From Marinobacter bohaiensis (GTDB taxonomy: Bacteria > Pseudomonadota > Gammaproteobacteria > Pseudomonadales > Oleiphilaceae): DNA of 64,000 bases. How positions within the stretch are numbered: the stretch's first letter is position 1; each line of letters starts with the position of its first letter. The stretch covers positions 2,604,001-2,668,000 of the forward strand of contig NZ_QGEH01000001.1 in assembly GCF_003258515.1 (NCBI RefSeq). The letters run 5' to 3'. A model generated the notes under the pieces. The model saw only the letters and a list, made by a program, of their open reading frames with translations. It did not search any database and was not told the origin of the DNA. The position numbers and the translations under genes are program-made. Shown one piece after another: positions 9,050 through 18,070 of the stretch.

Positions 9050-10870
9050 ATGGCCACGAAACCACTCCCCCTCCTGGCGGCAACCTGCGCGCTATTGACA
9101 GGCTGCGCCGGACACGCTGCCAACGGCGCTCTCGACAGCACCGCCCAGCCCAGCAATCAACGCGCGATGCAGTCCGATATCTGCCCCGCCGCGACAAAGC
9201 CGGTCAGCATACCGGTCGGCTCCACCTTCCGCGAGGGCGAATGGCTGCGCGACGCCTACTCCGGCGCCAGGGTCCAGGTCAGCGACGGCCAGGTTACCCT
9301 CGCCCCGGCGCCCAACGCCGAGGGCCTGATCCTGCTGGAGGCCGCCGACCCACAACCGCAAAGCTTCGAGTGGGCCGGCGCCACGGTCTATTTCGCCATC
9401 ACCGACCGCTTTGCCAACGGCCGCACGGACAACGACCACGCCTACGGTCGTCACGACGACGGCGAGCAGGACATCGGCACCTTTCATGGCGGAGACTTCG
9501 CCGGCCTCGCCGACCGCCTGGATTACCTGGCCGAGCTGGGCGTGGAGGCCCTGTGGATCTCACCGCCGGTGGAGCAGATCCACGGCTGGGTCGGTGGCGG
9601 GGATCAGGGCGACTTCCGCCACTACGGCTACCACGGCTACTACGCCCTGGATTTCACGCGGCCGGACGCCGCCTTCGGCACGGAGGCAGAGTTCCGGGAA
9701 CTGGTGGACCAGGCCCATCAGCGCGGCATCCGCGTGGTCATGGACATCGTCATGAACCACCCGGGCTACAGCACCCTGCAGGACATGCAGGATTTCGGTT
9801 TCGGCGGTCTGTTCGAGGGCTTCGAAAAATACCTGCCCGAGCGCTGGGGCGACTGGCAGCCGGAATCCTGGGAGAACCTGCACGCCTACCACGCCCTGAT
9901 CGATTACGATCATCCGGCCTGGTCACGCTGGTGGGGTAAGGACTGGGTCCGTGCCGGCATTGCCGACTATCCGGATGCGCCCAGCGTGACGCTCGATCCG
10001 GTCAAGGGCTCCCTGTCCTTCCTGCCGGATTTCCGCACCGATTCGAAGGAACCGGTGGACCTGCCCGTCTTCCTGGCTGAAAAAGACGATAGCCGAGCCC
10101 GCAACCTGCCCAACGCGACGGTGCGCGACTACCTGATCCAGTGGCACAGCGACTGGGTGCGCCGCTTCGGCATCGACGGCTTCCGGGTGGACACGGTCAA
10201 GCACGTGGAGCCCGAAGCCTGGGCCGAGCTCAAAGTCGCCGCCCAGGCAGCGCTGGACGACTACCGGGCCGACCATCCGGACGCCGTCCTGCCCGCCGAA
10301 GATTTCTGGATGGTGGGCGAGGTCTTCCCGCATTCGGTGACCCGCAGCCACTATTACGACAACGGCTTCGACGCGATCATCAACTTTGACCTGCAGGACG
10401 ACGCCCTGGCCGGCGCCGAGTGCCTGCCGGACATGGACAGCATCTACGCCGAGTACAGCGACGCCCTGCACGGTGACACGCCCTTCAACGTGATGAGCTA
10501 CATTTCCTCCCACGACACGCGGCTGTTCAGCAGCGAGGCCCACCAGGACCCGCAGCTGCAAAAGCGCGTGGCCGCCGCCCTGCTCTTTTCACCCGGAACC
10601 GTGCAGGTCTTCTACGGGGACGAGAGCGGCCGCGCGGACGGGCCCAACGGCTCGGACCCGCACCAGGGCACCCGCTCGGACATGAACTGGAACGCGCTTG
10701 AAGATCCGCAAACCGCCGCTATCCTGGCGCACTGGCGTCAACTCGGCCAGTTCCGGCAACGGCACCCGGCGATCGGCGCCGGACGGCACCAGAAGCTGTC
10801 CGAATCGCCCTACACCTTTTCCCGCGTCAGCGACGACGACCGCGTGGTCATCGCCTTCGCGCGACGCTAG
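9050..10870 (+). CDS. malS: MalS-type alpha-amylase, predicted lipoprotein
   Basis: GH13 alpha-amylase of 606 residues that follows E. coli MalS closely (YFAITDRFANG, GTFHGGDFAGL, the QIHGWVGGG loop, SSHDTRLF). Catalytic residues: nucleophile D381 in GFRVDTVKH, acid/base E424 in VGEVFP, transition-state D489 in SSHDTR. Unlike periplasmic MalS, the N-terminus carries a lipobox LLTGC with the lipidated cysteine at 19, so it should be membrane-anchored outside the cytoplasm and cut maltodextrins into pieces for MalE. The ATG at 9050 has GGAG 6 nt upstream; the longer frame from 8984 lacks a site and would bury the signal peptide. Divergent from malE; an aldo/keto reductase follows after 30 nt. 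Confidence 0.92.
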   Translation: MATKPLPLLAATCALLTGCAGHAANGALDSTAQPSNQRAMQSDICPAATKPVSIPVGSTFREGEWLRDAYSGARVQVSDGQVTLAPAPNAEGLILLEAADPQPQSFEWAGATVYFAITDRFANGRTDNDHAYGRHDDGEQDIGTFHGGDFAGLADRLDYLAELGVEALWISPPVEQIHGWVGGGDQGDFRHYGYHGYYALDFTRPDAAFGTEAEFRELVDQAHQRGIRVVMDIVMNHPGYSTLQDMQDFGFGGLFEGFEKYLPERWGDWQPESWENLHAYHALIDYDHPAWSRWWGKDWVRAGIADYPDAPSVTLDPVKGSLSFLPDFRTDSKEPVDLPVFLAEKDDSRARNLPNATVRDYLIQWHSDWVRRFGIDGFRVDTVKHVEPEAWAELKVAAQAALDDYRADHPDAVLPAEDFWMVGEVFPHSVTRSHYYDNGFDAIINFDLQDDALAGAECLPDMDSIYAEYSDALHGDTPFNVMSYISSHDTRLFSSEAHQDPQLQKRVAAALLFSPGTVQVFYGDESGRADGPNGSDPHQGTRSDMNWNALEDPQTAAILAHWRQLGQFRQRHPAIGAGRHQKLSESPYTFSRVSDDDRVVIAFARR

Positions 10871-10900
10871 CGTGATACCAGAACAACAGGAGTCCTCTTG

Positions 10901-11755
10901 ATGACATCGCCCTACCCCGACCTGATCCTTGGTTTCATGCGCCTGTCGGATTACCCCGACCTGGCCAGCCCAACGGCCCTGGCCGACTGGATCGAGGCCC
11001 GCCTGGACCAGGGCCTGGACACCTTCGACCACGCCGACATCTACGGCGACACCCGGTGCGAGTCGGCGTTCGGCGAGGCCCTGCGAGCCCGTCCGGCACT
11101 GCGCCAGCGCCTGCGGGTCATCACCAAGACTGACATCGTCCACGCCCGGGACGGCGTGGTGAAGCACTATCGTGCCGAGGGTGGCTACGTCGCCAGCGCT
11201 ATCGACGCTTCCCTGCAACGCCTGGCCATGGAGCAGATCGACACCTTCCTGATCCATCGACCCGACCCGCTGATGGACTCGGCGTCCGTGGCGCGGGCGC
11301 TGGAGGACGCGGTGCGGGCCGGCAAGGTCGCGCGTATCGGCGTCTCCAACTTCCTGCCGGAACAGTGGCGCTGGCTGCAGGCCAATACCGAGCTGCCGCT
11401 GGTGTGCAACCAGAGCGAACTGTCCCTGCGCGCCAACGCCGCGCTGTCCGACGGCACGCTCGAAGCGCACCTGCGCGACAACCTGCACTGGCTGGCCTGG
11501 TCACCGCTGGGCGGCGGCGCCTTGCAGGAAGGCGCGCTGGCCGAAACGCTAAAACGCCTGCAGGAGGACACCGGACTGTCCGCCACCGCACTGGCCGTGG
11601 CCTGGCTGCGGATGATTCCGGGCCAGCCGACGCCGGTGCTGGGCTCGATGAAGCCGGGTCGCATTGAGGAAGCCCTGGCGGGCCTGAACGCGGAATTGAA
11701 ACGGACGGACTGGTTTGCGCTGCTCGAAGCGGCGCGGGGACAGGAAGTGCCTTAG
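10901..11755 (+). CDS. Aldo/keto reductase (YdhF-like)
   Basis: NADPH-dependent oxidoreductase of the aldo/keto reductase superfamily, 284 residues, (beta/alpha)8 barrel. The catalytic tetrad is visible in order: Asp and Tyr in HADIYGD (near 45-48), Lys in ITKTD (near 75) and His in LIHRPD (near 118). Similar in style to E. coli YdhF. Start ATG has GGAG 8 nt upstream; a TTG one codon earlier is also possible. It is 30 nt after malS and likely cotranscribed, which hints at a sugar or sugar-derived carbonyl substrate, but the substrate is not known. Ends at a bidirectional terminator shared with the fumarase gene. Confidence 0.85.
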   Translation: MTSPYPDLILGFMRLSDYPDLASPTALADWIEARLDQGLDTFDHADIYGDTRCESAFGEALRARPALRQRLRVITKTDIVHARDGVVKHYRAEGGYVASAIDASLQRLAMEQIDTFLIHRPDPLMDSASVARALEDAVRAGKVARIGVSNFLPEQWRWLQANTELPLVCNQSELSLRANAALSDGTLEAHLRDNLHWLAWSPLGGGALQEGALAETLKRLQEDTGLSATALAVAWLRMIPGQPTPVLGSMKPGRIEEALAGLNAELKRTDWFALLEAARGQEVP

Positions 11756-11827
11756 GCTGGGCTGGCCGCTGTCAGAGCGACAATCGCCGCTCTCATCGTC
11801 TCGCTGGAACGGTTGTCTTTCTGCCAT

Positions 11828-11860
11828 AAAAAAACGGGGCCTCAGCAAGGCCCCGTTTTT
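11828..11860. terminator. Bidirectional terminator between aldo/keto reductase and fumarase genes
   Basis: Stem ACGGGGCC (11834-11841) with GGCCCCGT (11849-11856), 7-nt loop, T-run on the right and A-run on the left, so it works for both convergent genes. Confidence 0.9.
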
Positions 11861-11881
11861 GTTACCGGAACGTCCCGGCGA

Positions 11882-13396
11882 TCACACCGCCTTGGCGGCA
11901 ATGATCTTCTCGTGCCACTCGACCGGGCCGGTCTGGTGCACAGAGCTGCCCTTGGAATCGACGGCAACCGTCACCGGCATGTCTTCCACCTCGAACTCGT
12001 AGATGGCTTCCATACCCAGTTCCTCGAAGGCCACCACTTCGGCGTTCTTGATCGCCTTGGACACCAGGTAGGCCGAACCGCCGACGGCCATCAGGTAGAC
12101 CGCGCCGAACTCCTTGATGGCGTCAATGGCCACCTGGCCTCGCTCGGCCTTGCCGATCATGCCGGTCAGGCCGGTCTTCTCGAGCATGGTGTGGGTGAAC
12201 TTGTCCATGCGGGTCGCGGTGGTCGGACCCGCGGGGCCCACCACTTCCTCGCGCACCGGATCGACCGGGCCCACGTAGTAGATGAAGCGGCCCTTCAGAT
12301 CGACCGGCAGCTTCTCGCCCTTCTCGATCATGTCGACCATCTTCTTGTGGGCCGCGTCACGGCCGGTCAGCATCTTGCCGGACAGCAGGACGGTCTCGCC
12401 CGGCTTCCAGTCGCGCACGTCTTCCGGCGTCACCGTGTCCAGGTTGACGCGACGCACGTTGTCGCCCACTTCCCAGGTAATCTCCGGCCAGTCGTCCAGG
12501 CTCGGCGGCGTCTGCAGTGACGCGCCGGAGCCGTCCAGCACGAAGTGGGCGTGGCGGGTCGCCGCGCAGTTCGGGATGATCGCCACCGGCTTGTTGGCCG
12601 CGTGGGTCGGGTAATCCTTGACCTTCACGTCCAGCACGGTGGTCAGGCCGCCCAGGCCCTGGGCACCGATGCCCAGATCGTTCACCTTGTCGAACAGCTC
12701 CAGACGCAGTTCCTCGGAACGATCAGAAGCGCCGCGAGCTTTCAGGTCATGGATATCGATCGGGTCCAGCAGGGATTCCTTGGCCAGCTCCATCGCCTTT
12801 TCAGCGGTGCCGCCGATACCGATGCCCAGCATGCCCGGCGGACACCAGCCCGCGCCCATCTGCGGAACCATTTTCAGGACCCAGTCGACCACCGAATCGG
12901 ACGGGTTCAGCATGGCGAACTTGGACTTGGCCTCAGAGCCACCGCCCTTCGCCGCCACGTGCACCTCAACCTTGTCGCCCGGCACCAGCTTGTGGTGAAT
13001 CACCGCCGGCGTGTTGTCCTTGGTGTTCTGGCGCTTGCCGTCCGGATCCGCCAGGACCGAGGCGCGCAGCACGTTGTCCGGATGGGTATAGGCGCGACGC
13101 ACGCCTTCGTTGACCATGTCGTCCAGGGACATCTGCGCGTCCCACTGCACGTCCATGCCGACTTCAACAAAGACCGTGACGATGCCGGTGTCCTGACAGA
13201 TCGGACGCTTGCCCTGGGCGCACATGCGGGAGTTGATCAGGATCTGGGCCATGGCGTCCTTGGCCGCCTGGGATTCTTCCCGCAGGTAGGCCTCGTGGAC
13301 GGCCTGGATAAAATCCTTCGGGTGATAGTAGGAAATGAACTGCAGCGCATCGGCAACGCTTTCGATCAGGTCGTCCTGGCGAATCACGGTGGTCAT
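11882..13396 (-). CDS. fumA: Fumarate hydratase, class I (4Fe-4S, single chain)
   Basis: TCA-cycle enzyme converting fumarate to malate; single-chain class I type with alpha and beta domains fused, 504 residues. Three cysteines that hold the oxygen-sensitive 4Fe-4S cluster are seen in ICQDTG (about 67), GWCPPG (about 182) and PNCAATRHAH (about 276), with the same spacing as in E. coli FumA. The start is the ATG giving MTTVIRQDDLIESVADALQF, which is the usual N-terminus of the marine proteins; in-frame starts at 13408 and 13531 add a tail without a ribosome-binding site. Transcribed alone toward the shared terminator. A TACAAT hexamer on the minus strand at 13481-13486 is a weak -10 candidate. 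Confidence 0.93.
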   Translation of the reverse strand: MTTVIRQDDLIESVADALQFISYYHPKDFIQAVHEAYLREESQAAKDAMAQILINSRMCAQGKRPICQDTGIVTVFVEVGMDVQWDAQMSLDDMVNEGVRRAYTHPDNVLRASVLADPDGKRQNTKDNTPAVIHHKLVPGDKVEVHVAAKGGGSEAKSKFAMLNPSDSVVDWVLKMVPQMGAGWCPPGMLGIGIGGTAEKAMELAKESLLDPIDIHDLKARGASDRSEELRLELFDKVNDLGIGAQGLGGLTTVLDVKVKDYPTHAANKPVAIIPNCAATRHAHFVLDGSGASLQTPPSLDDWPEITWEVGDNVRRVNLDTVTPEDVRDWKPGETVLLSGKMLTGRDAAHKKMVDMIEKGEKLPVDLKGRFIYYVGPVDPVREEVVGPAGPTTATRMDKFTHTMLEKTGLTGMIGKAERGQVAIDAIKEFGAVYLMAVGGSAYLVSKAIKNAEVVAFEELGMEAIYEFEVEDMPVTVAVDSKGSSVHQTGPVEWHEKIIAAKAV

Positions 13397-13711
13397 ATTG
13401 GCTCTCATCGGTTGTGGTTTTTTCCGTTTGCCGGTGAGCCGGCGCTGGCGCCCCGGGCAAACGATCAAAAATTGCGCCACATTGTACCCGATCTGACGGG
13501 CCGAATCAGCGTGTGGCCTGCTTTGGCTCACGCGGTGACGTGCAAGGGTCCGTTACCGAAAGCGTACAACTGAATCTGGTTGCAAAAGGGGACCACATAC
13601 CGCTTTAATGGTCGGACGCGATCGCGCACCCACACCAATACAATGACATGCCGCGATCCGATTCAGACACCCGCAAGGTTTTCGACCACCGGATCATCAA
13701 CGGAGAGCCCC
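13397..13711. other. Divergent fumarase / enoyl-CoA hydratase interval
   Basis: 315 bp with no gene. It must hold both divergent promoters; only a weak -10 for the fumarase gene (13481-13486) was recognised. The open frame running through it from 13580 is the upstream extension of the hydratase frame and has no start signal. Confidence 0.6.
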
Positions 13712-14485
13712 GTGACCGACTTCATCCAGACCGACATTCAGGACCGTATCCTGCGTGTCAGGATCAACCGCCCCGAGCGCAAGAACGCCCTGAACCACGC
13801 CATGTACACCGGTCTTGCCGAAGCCCTGGAGCAGGCCGAAGCCGATCCCGCCATCCGCTGCACGCTGCTTGCCGGGCACAGCGACTGTTTCACTGCCGGC
13901 AACGACCTGTCGGATTTCGCCGAAGGACTGCCCGGCGAATTCGCATCCACCCCGGTCGGGCGCTTCCTGTTTGCCCTGGCGAACGCCGAGAAACCCGTCG
14001 TCGCGGCCGTGAATGGGCCCGCCGTGGGCATCGGCACAACCATGCTGTTGCATTGCGACCTGGTCTACGCCGGCCGCAACACCCGCTTCCAGATGCCGTT
14101 CGCCAACCTGGGGCTTTGCCCCGAGGGCGCTTCCAGTCTGCTGCTGCCCATGTGGCTGGGCCGCGTTCGCGCCGCCGAACTCCTGATGCTGGGTGATGCG
14201 TTCGAAGTGGAGCATGCCGACCGGCTGGGCCTGATCAACCGCATCTGCGACCCGGAACAGACCGAGACGGACGCCCTGCAAGCCTGTCAGCGCCTCGCGG
14301 CGCAGCCACCGGCGGCGATCCGCGCCACCAAGGCACTGCTTAACCGGCCCAACAAGGACGATCTCAAGGCCGCGCTGCTCGCCGAGGGCGAGTTGTTCGG
14401 CGAGCGCCTGAAATCCGACGAAGCCGCCGAAGCCTTCCGCGCCTTCCAGGAAAAGCGCAAGCCGGATTTCAGCCACTTCGGCTGA
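13712..14485 (+). CDS. Enoyl-CoA hydratase/isomerase family protein
   Basis: Crotonase-fold protein of 257 residues, GTG start with GGAG 6 nt upstream. The oxyanion-hole segments are TAGNDLSDF and GPAVGIGTTMLLHCD, and the second half has LGLCPEGASSLLLP, where one glutamate is kept. This pattern is nearer to the enoyl-CoA isomerase/PaaG-like branch (NDL-x-DF) than to the classic two-glutamate hydratase, so isomerisation of a 3-enoyl-CoA is a possible role in fatty-acid breakdown. The C-terminus KRKPDFSHFG is typical of this branch. Single gene ending at a strong terminator. Confidence 0.85.
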   Translation: MTDFIQTDIQDRILRVRINRPERKNALNHAMYTGLAEALEQAEADPAIRCTLLAGHSDCFTAGNDLSDFAEGLPGEFASTPVGRFLFALANAEKPVVAAVNGPAVGIGTTMLLHCDLVYAGRNTRFQMPFANLGLCPEGASSLLLPMWLGRVRAAELLMLGDAFEVEHADRLGLINRICDPEQTETDALQACQRLAAQPPAAIRATKALLNRPNKDDLKAALLAEGELFGERLKSDEAAEAFRAFQEKRKPDFSHFG

Positions 14486-14528
14486 AATCACGCCATCCTC
14501 GCTCGTCCCGCCTCGCCAATCCTCACAA

Positions 14529-14571
14529 GGGGTTTGACCATTCGACAGACGTCAAACCCCGATCTATTTTT
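14529..14571 (+). terminator. Rho-independent terminator after the enoyl-CoA hydratase gene
   Basis: Perfect 10-bp stem GGGGTTTGAC/GTCAAACCCC with a 12-nt loop, followed by a T-rich tail ending in five T residues. Confidence 0.82.
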
Positions 14572-14731
14572 CATACAGGTTGACCGCTCTCAATCGACGA
14601 ACGTCGAAGAATCACACTTTAGAGCGATCAACAGCTTTCGGTGGCTTTCGATATAGTCAGGATGACAAGAAACTGCCGGTGTTGCGCACCGGAGCGCTGA
14701 CTGGAGCCCGGCTGAATCGTCCGCTCCCTGA

Positions 14732-14784
14732 TTTCAGATCGGTTTTCAGAGATCGGTTTCCAGAGAACAGTTTTCAGACGACGC
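14732..14784 (+). repeat. Degenerate tandem repeats upstream of the lipase gene
   Basis: Nearly four head-to-tail copies of a 14-nt unit of the form TTTTCAGAGATCGG (14732, 14743, 14757, 14771; the first copy is shortened). Could be a binding-site array about 100 bp before the lipase start, or chance slippage. Confidence 0.5.
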
Positions 14785-14876
14785 TTTCTCGATAAAAAGG
14801 CAACTGTACGACACCGGGGCACCCCGCTCGCGCAGCGCCCACAATAACGATACAACAACAGGAAAAGGTTCCACCC

Positions 14877-17714
14877 ATGTTGAGAAAAACACTAATAAGT
14901 CTCGCCGTGGCATCATCCGTTGGACTCACCGGCTGTCTGGATGACGGCTCCTCTGACAAGAACGCGAATCCGGATTATCAGATCAACGACACCAATCTGG
15001 ACCCCAGTGTCGTGCGGCCGCTGTACAACCCGAACCCGATCGCACGTAATCCCCAGTTCCCGATCAACTCGGACCTGGTTCTGCTGCTCGGCGCCAGTCA
15101 GAGCGCCGACTACGACTTTACGGGGCTGTCCACCGGCGACACGCCAGCCGACGATGCCGTGAACCGGCTGCTTGGCTTCTCAACCTCTGGCGCCTTCACA
15201 CTCAAATTTAACGGCTCGCTAACACCGGCCTCGGTGGTGGCTAACGCGACCGTTTTCCTGGTGCCGATGAATGTCGCGGATGCCATTGACGGCAGCCCCG
15301 GCGCACTGCCCAACACCAATCCGTCGGGCATTGATCAGACCGCCCCCTTCGACATGTCGGTCGAGCAACCGAATTTCCGCGTTGACGTGGTCAGCGTCGA
15401 CGGCGGGACGAACAACGCCATTCGTGTCGTCCCACTGGAACCGCTGTTGGAAGATCAGAAGTACATGATCATTGCCACCAATGATATTCTGGGGGCCAAC
15501 AGCAAGCCCATCGGCCGTTCCGCCGAGGACCTGGATCTGTCCGACGGCACCCGGGTCAGCGCGCTCGAGACGGTCCAGGACCTGCTCAAGGCCAACGACA
15601 CGCTGGCGACCGCGTTCCTCGCCTCGACCATCCCCAGCGATACACCGGATTCAGCGCTGGCCTACACCTTCACGACCAACTACGGCACCGACGTGCTCAA
15701 GGCCATGATGGCACCGGCGGCCTACACCACAGCCCTCGGCCAGAAAATCGGTTTCACCGCCCAGTTGAAAGCGGTCCGCGACAACTACCCGGACCTGAAC
15801 TTCTCCGAGCTCACGGCCCAGCTCTCTGAATTGGCGGAACTGGCCGCAGGCCTGGGCGACGGTTCCGTCGATCCCAACGACCTGAGCGCCGAAGAACTGA
15901 ATGCCATCACCGCCCTGGGCGCCGCCCAGGACATCCAGGCGGATATTCCGGCGGCCATCACCGCCGAGTTTGGCGCCGGTGGCAACCTGCACCTGCCTCA
16001 GCCTCGCCCTAACTTCATCCTGTCCACCGGTGCAGCATCCGACCTCGCCACAATTGCGGCTCTGGATGTCGGCACCAACCCGATCGCACAGGCGGCAACG
16101 CAGGTGAGCGTCTCCCAGGGCGCCATCACCCTGCCCTACTTCCAGCATTTACCGGGCTCGGACGGTAGCGGCCTCGTCGAAGGCTACTGGACCGGCAACA
16201 CCGATCTGGAAGATAGCCTGAACGAGTCCCTGACTGGTAGCACCTCCCAGGAGATCTTCAAGTTCCTGCGCGACGGCGATGGGCAATTGAACGTCAACGG
16301 CTACTTCCCGTTCCCGCAGCAGCAGGCGACGGTGACGGTTCCGACTACGATTTTCTTCCCGGATCCAGACAGCCTTCCCGCTAACTGTGGCGGAAGCACC
16401 GAACCGCTGGGCGTAACCATCTACCAGCATGGTATTACCACGGACCGGAGCACCGCCATGCTCCCGGCCATCCTGATGGCGAATCAGGCCTGCCAAGCGG
16501 TGATTGCCATCGATCTGCCGCTGCATGGACTGGGTGGTTCCAATGCCGCGCCGGGGACCGTAGCCGGCCTAACACCGCTTGACGAAGCGACACTGGATCC
16601 CGCACTCGATGCAACAATCGCGGCCCTGAATTCGGCCGGTGATGCGAACTCGCTGGCCCTGGCTGCCCAGCTCACCGCGATGAAGAACGCCGATTACACC
16701 GGCGAACGTCACTTCGACTACACAGCGGACGATTCGCTGAACCCGGTTGCCGCGGGCAGTCTGGCCGATGTGAGTTCCGGCAGCCTGTTCATCAACCCGC
16801 TGAACATGCTGGGCAGCAGCGATAACCTGCGCCAGGCCATCGTCGACCTGCTGAATGTGACCGCGACCGTCCAGACGATGGACATCGACGGCAACCTGTC
16901 TCCCGACCTGGCCGGACTGCCGGTCAATTTCGCCGGGAACTCCCTGGGCGCCATCGTCGGGGCGAGTTATGCCGGGCTGAACAACGACCCCACGCTCAAC
17001 GCCACCGCAGCGGGCACGCTCAGTTCCTCGGGCTTCACGTACCCGACGTTGGCGTCCGTCACCCTGCACAACGGCGGCAGCCAGGTGACCCGCCTGCTGG
17101 AGAACTCGCCGCGCTTCTCGCCAACGCTGCTGGGAGGTCTGGCGGCCGAGGGGGTCTCTCAGGGTTCGTCTGACTTCGAGAGCTTCTTCTACGTCTTCCA
17201 GTCCGTCGTGGACGGCGGCGATCCGGTGTCCTACGCGAAAGACCTGGGTGGCTCGACCCCCAATGTCCTCTTCACGGAAGTCACCGGCGACAGCGTTGTT
17301 CCCAACGAAGCCAATGTGAACCCGCTGGGCGATGCTTTCCCGGCGCCACTGGCGGGTACGGAGCCGATGCTGGCGCTGTTTGATCTGGGCGCCGGTGGCG
17401 GTACCCTGGCCGATGGCACTGGCCTGGGCATTATGGACACCGACACACCGAACTCGGCCGCCATGCCGCTGGCCAGCTTCTTCGACGGCACGGACCCGTG
17501 CAACGGCGCCAACCACGGCACGGTCGTCGCCCCGGTCCAGCCTTCGGAAGACTGTGGCGGCACCTCGGACACATCGGTGGCCTTTACCGCCATGGTCACC
17601 CAGATGATCACGGCAATCAGCGGTGGCCCGATTGCCGGCGCCGATGCAGAAGCCTCTGTTGCCGCGTCGCTCGGCAAGAGCGACACCCTGCCCCAGGCAC
17701 TGGATCAGAACTGA
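14877..17714 (+). CDS. Pla-1/cef (VolA) family extracellular lipase, lipoprotein
   Basis: Large surface or periplasmic lipase of 945 residues. The N-terminus is a lipoprotein signal with lipobox LTGC, cysteine at 20. A beta-rich N-terminal half (Ig-like, FNGSLTPASVVANATVF) precedes an alpha/beta-hydrolase part with the nucleophile elbow GNSLG (687-691, Ser 689). This layout matches the bacterial lipase family Pla-1/cef, which includes the lysophospholipase VolA of Vibrio. It would free fatty acids from external lipids. GGAAAAGG lies 8 nt before the ATG. It faces a second lipoprotein hydrolase gene on the other strand. The exact substrate is unknown. Confidence 0.88.
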   Translation: MLRKTLISLAVASSVGLTGCLDDGSSDKNANPDYQINDTNLDPSVVRPLYNPNPIARNPQFPINSDLVLLLGASQSADYDFTGLSTGDTPADDAVNRLLGFSTSGAFTLKFNGSLTPASVVANATVFLVPMNVADAIDGSPGALPNTNPSGIDQTAPFDMSVEQPNFRVDVVSVDGGTNNAIRVVPLEPLLEDQKYMIIATNDILGANSKPIGRSAEDLDLSDGTRVSALETVQDLLKANDTLATAFLASTIPSDTPDSALAYTFTTNYGTDVLKAMMAPAAYTTALGQKIGFTAQLKAVRDNYPDLNFSELTAQLSELAELAAGLGDGSVDPNDLSAEELNAITALGAAQDIQADIPAAITAEFGAGGNLHLPQPRPNFILSTGAASDLATIAALDVGTNPIAQAATQVSVSQGAITLPYFQHLPGSDGSGLVEGYWTGNTDLEDSLNESLTGSTSQEIFKFLRDGDGQLNVNGYFPFPQQQATVTVPTTIFFPDPDSLPANCGGSTEPLGVTIYQHGITTDRSTAMLPAILMANQACQAVIAIDLPLHGLGGSNAAPGTVAGLTPLDEATLDPALDATIAALNSAGDANSLALAAQLTAMKNADYTGERHFDYTADDSLNPVAAGSLADVSSGSLFINPLNMLGSSDNLRQAIVDLLNVTATVQTMDIDGNLSPDLAGLPVNFAGNSLGAIVGASYAGLNNDPTLNATAAGTLSSSGFTYPTLASVTLHNGGSQVTRLLENSPRFSPTLLGGLAAEGVSQGSSDFESFFYVFQSVVDGGDPVSYAKDLGGSTPNVLFTEVTGDSVVPNEANVNPLGDAFPAPLAGTEPMLALFDLGAGGGTLADGTGLGIMDTDTPNSAAMPLASFFDGTDPCNGANHGTVVAPVQPSEDCGGTSDTSVAFTAMVTQMITAISGGPIAGADAEASVAASLGKSDTLPQALDQN

Positions 17715-17737
17715 TCCGAACCCGGGCACGCAGTACC

Positions 17738-17764
17738 AAAACCCCGGCCCAGGCCGGGGTTTTT
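17738..17764 (+). terminator. Rho-independent terminator after the lipase gene
   Basis: Stem AAAACCCCGGCC facing GGCCGGGGTTTT, then T residues; the inner pairs open to make the loop. Confidence 0.88.
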
Positions 17765-18025
17765 CGTTTCGGGCCATGAACCGACTCAGCGCGATCCCCT
17801 CCGAGTTACCTGCCCACTTGCTCCGGCTAAGGACAACGGCCAGCCGCCAAGGAATAACCAGCAATCCAGCTCCCTCTTTGCACCGCGCGACTGGCGATCA
17901 TCGAATGCCCTGGCCTCAACTCCCGGCGGTCTGGAATCACCACAGGCCAGCAGCTTGTGAGCGCTCTCGCCTGACAGCTCCACGCCAGCGATGGGCAGTC
18001 GACTCATTGACCAGCCCATCAGCCA

Positions 18026-18053
18026 CAAAAAAGGGCACCCCGAAGGGTGCCCT
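18026..18053 (-). terminator. Terminator of the acylase gene
   Basis: On the minus strand a 9-bp stem AGGGCACCC/GGGTGCCCT closed by a UUCG tetraloop and followed by T residues. Confidence 0.9.
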
Positions 18054-18070
18054 GTCTGCACGGTTATCCG

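Larger units (their letters stand above)
14486..14876. other. Interval before the lipase gene
   Basis: 391 bp without a convincing gene. It contains the hydratase terminator (14529-14571) and a short run of degenerate 14-nt tandem repeats (14732-14784). The lipase promoter was not identified. Confidence 0.6.
17715..18070. other. Convergent interval between lipase and acylase genes
   Basis: 356 bp holding two terminators, one for each strand. Nothing else was recognised between 17765 and 18025. Confidence 0.7.
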
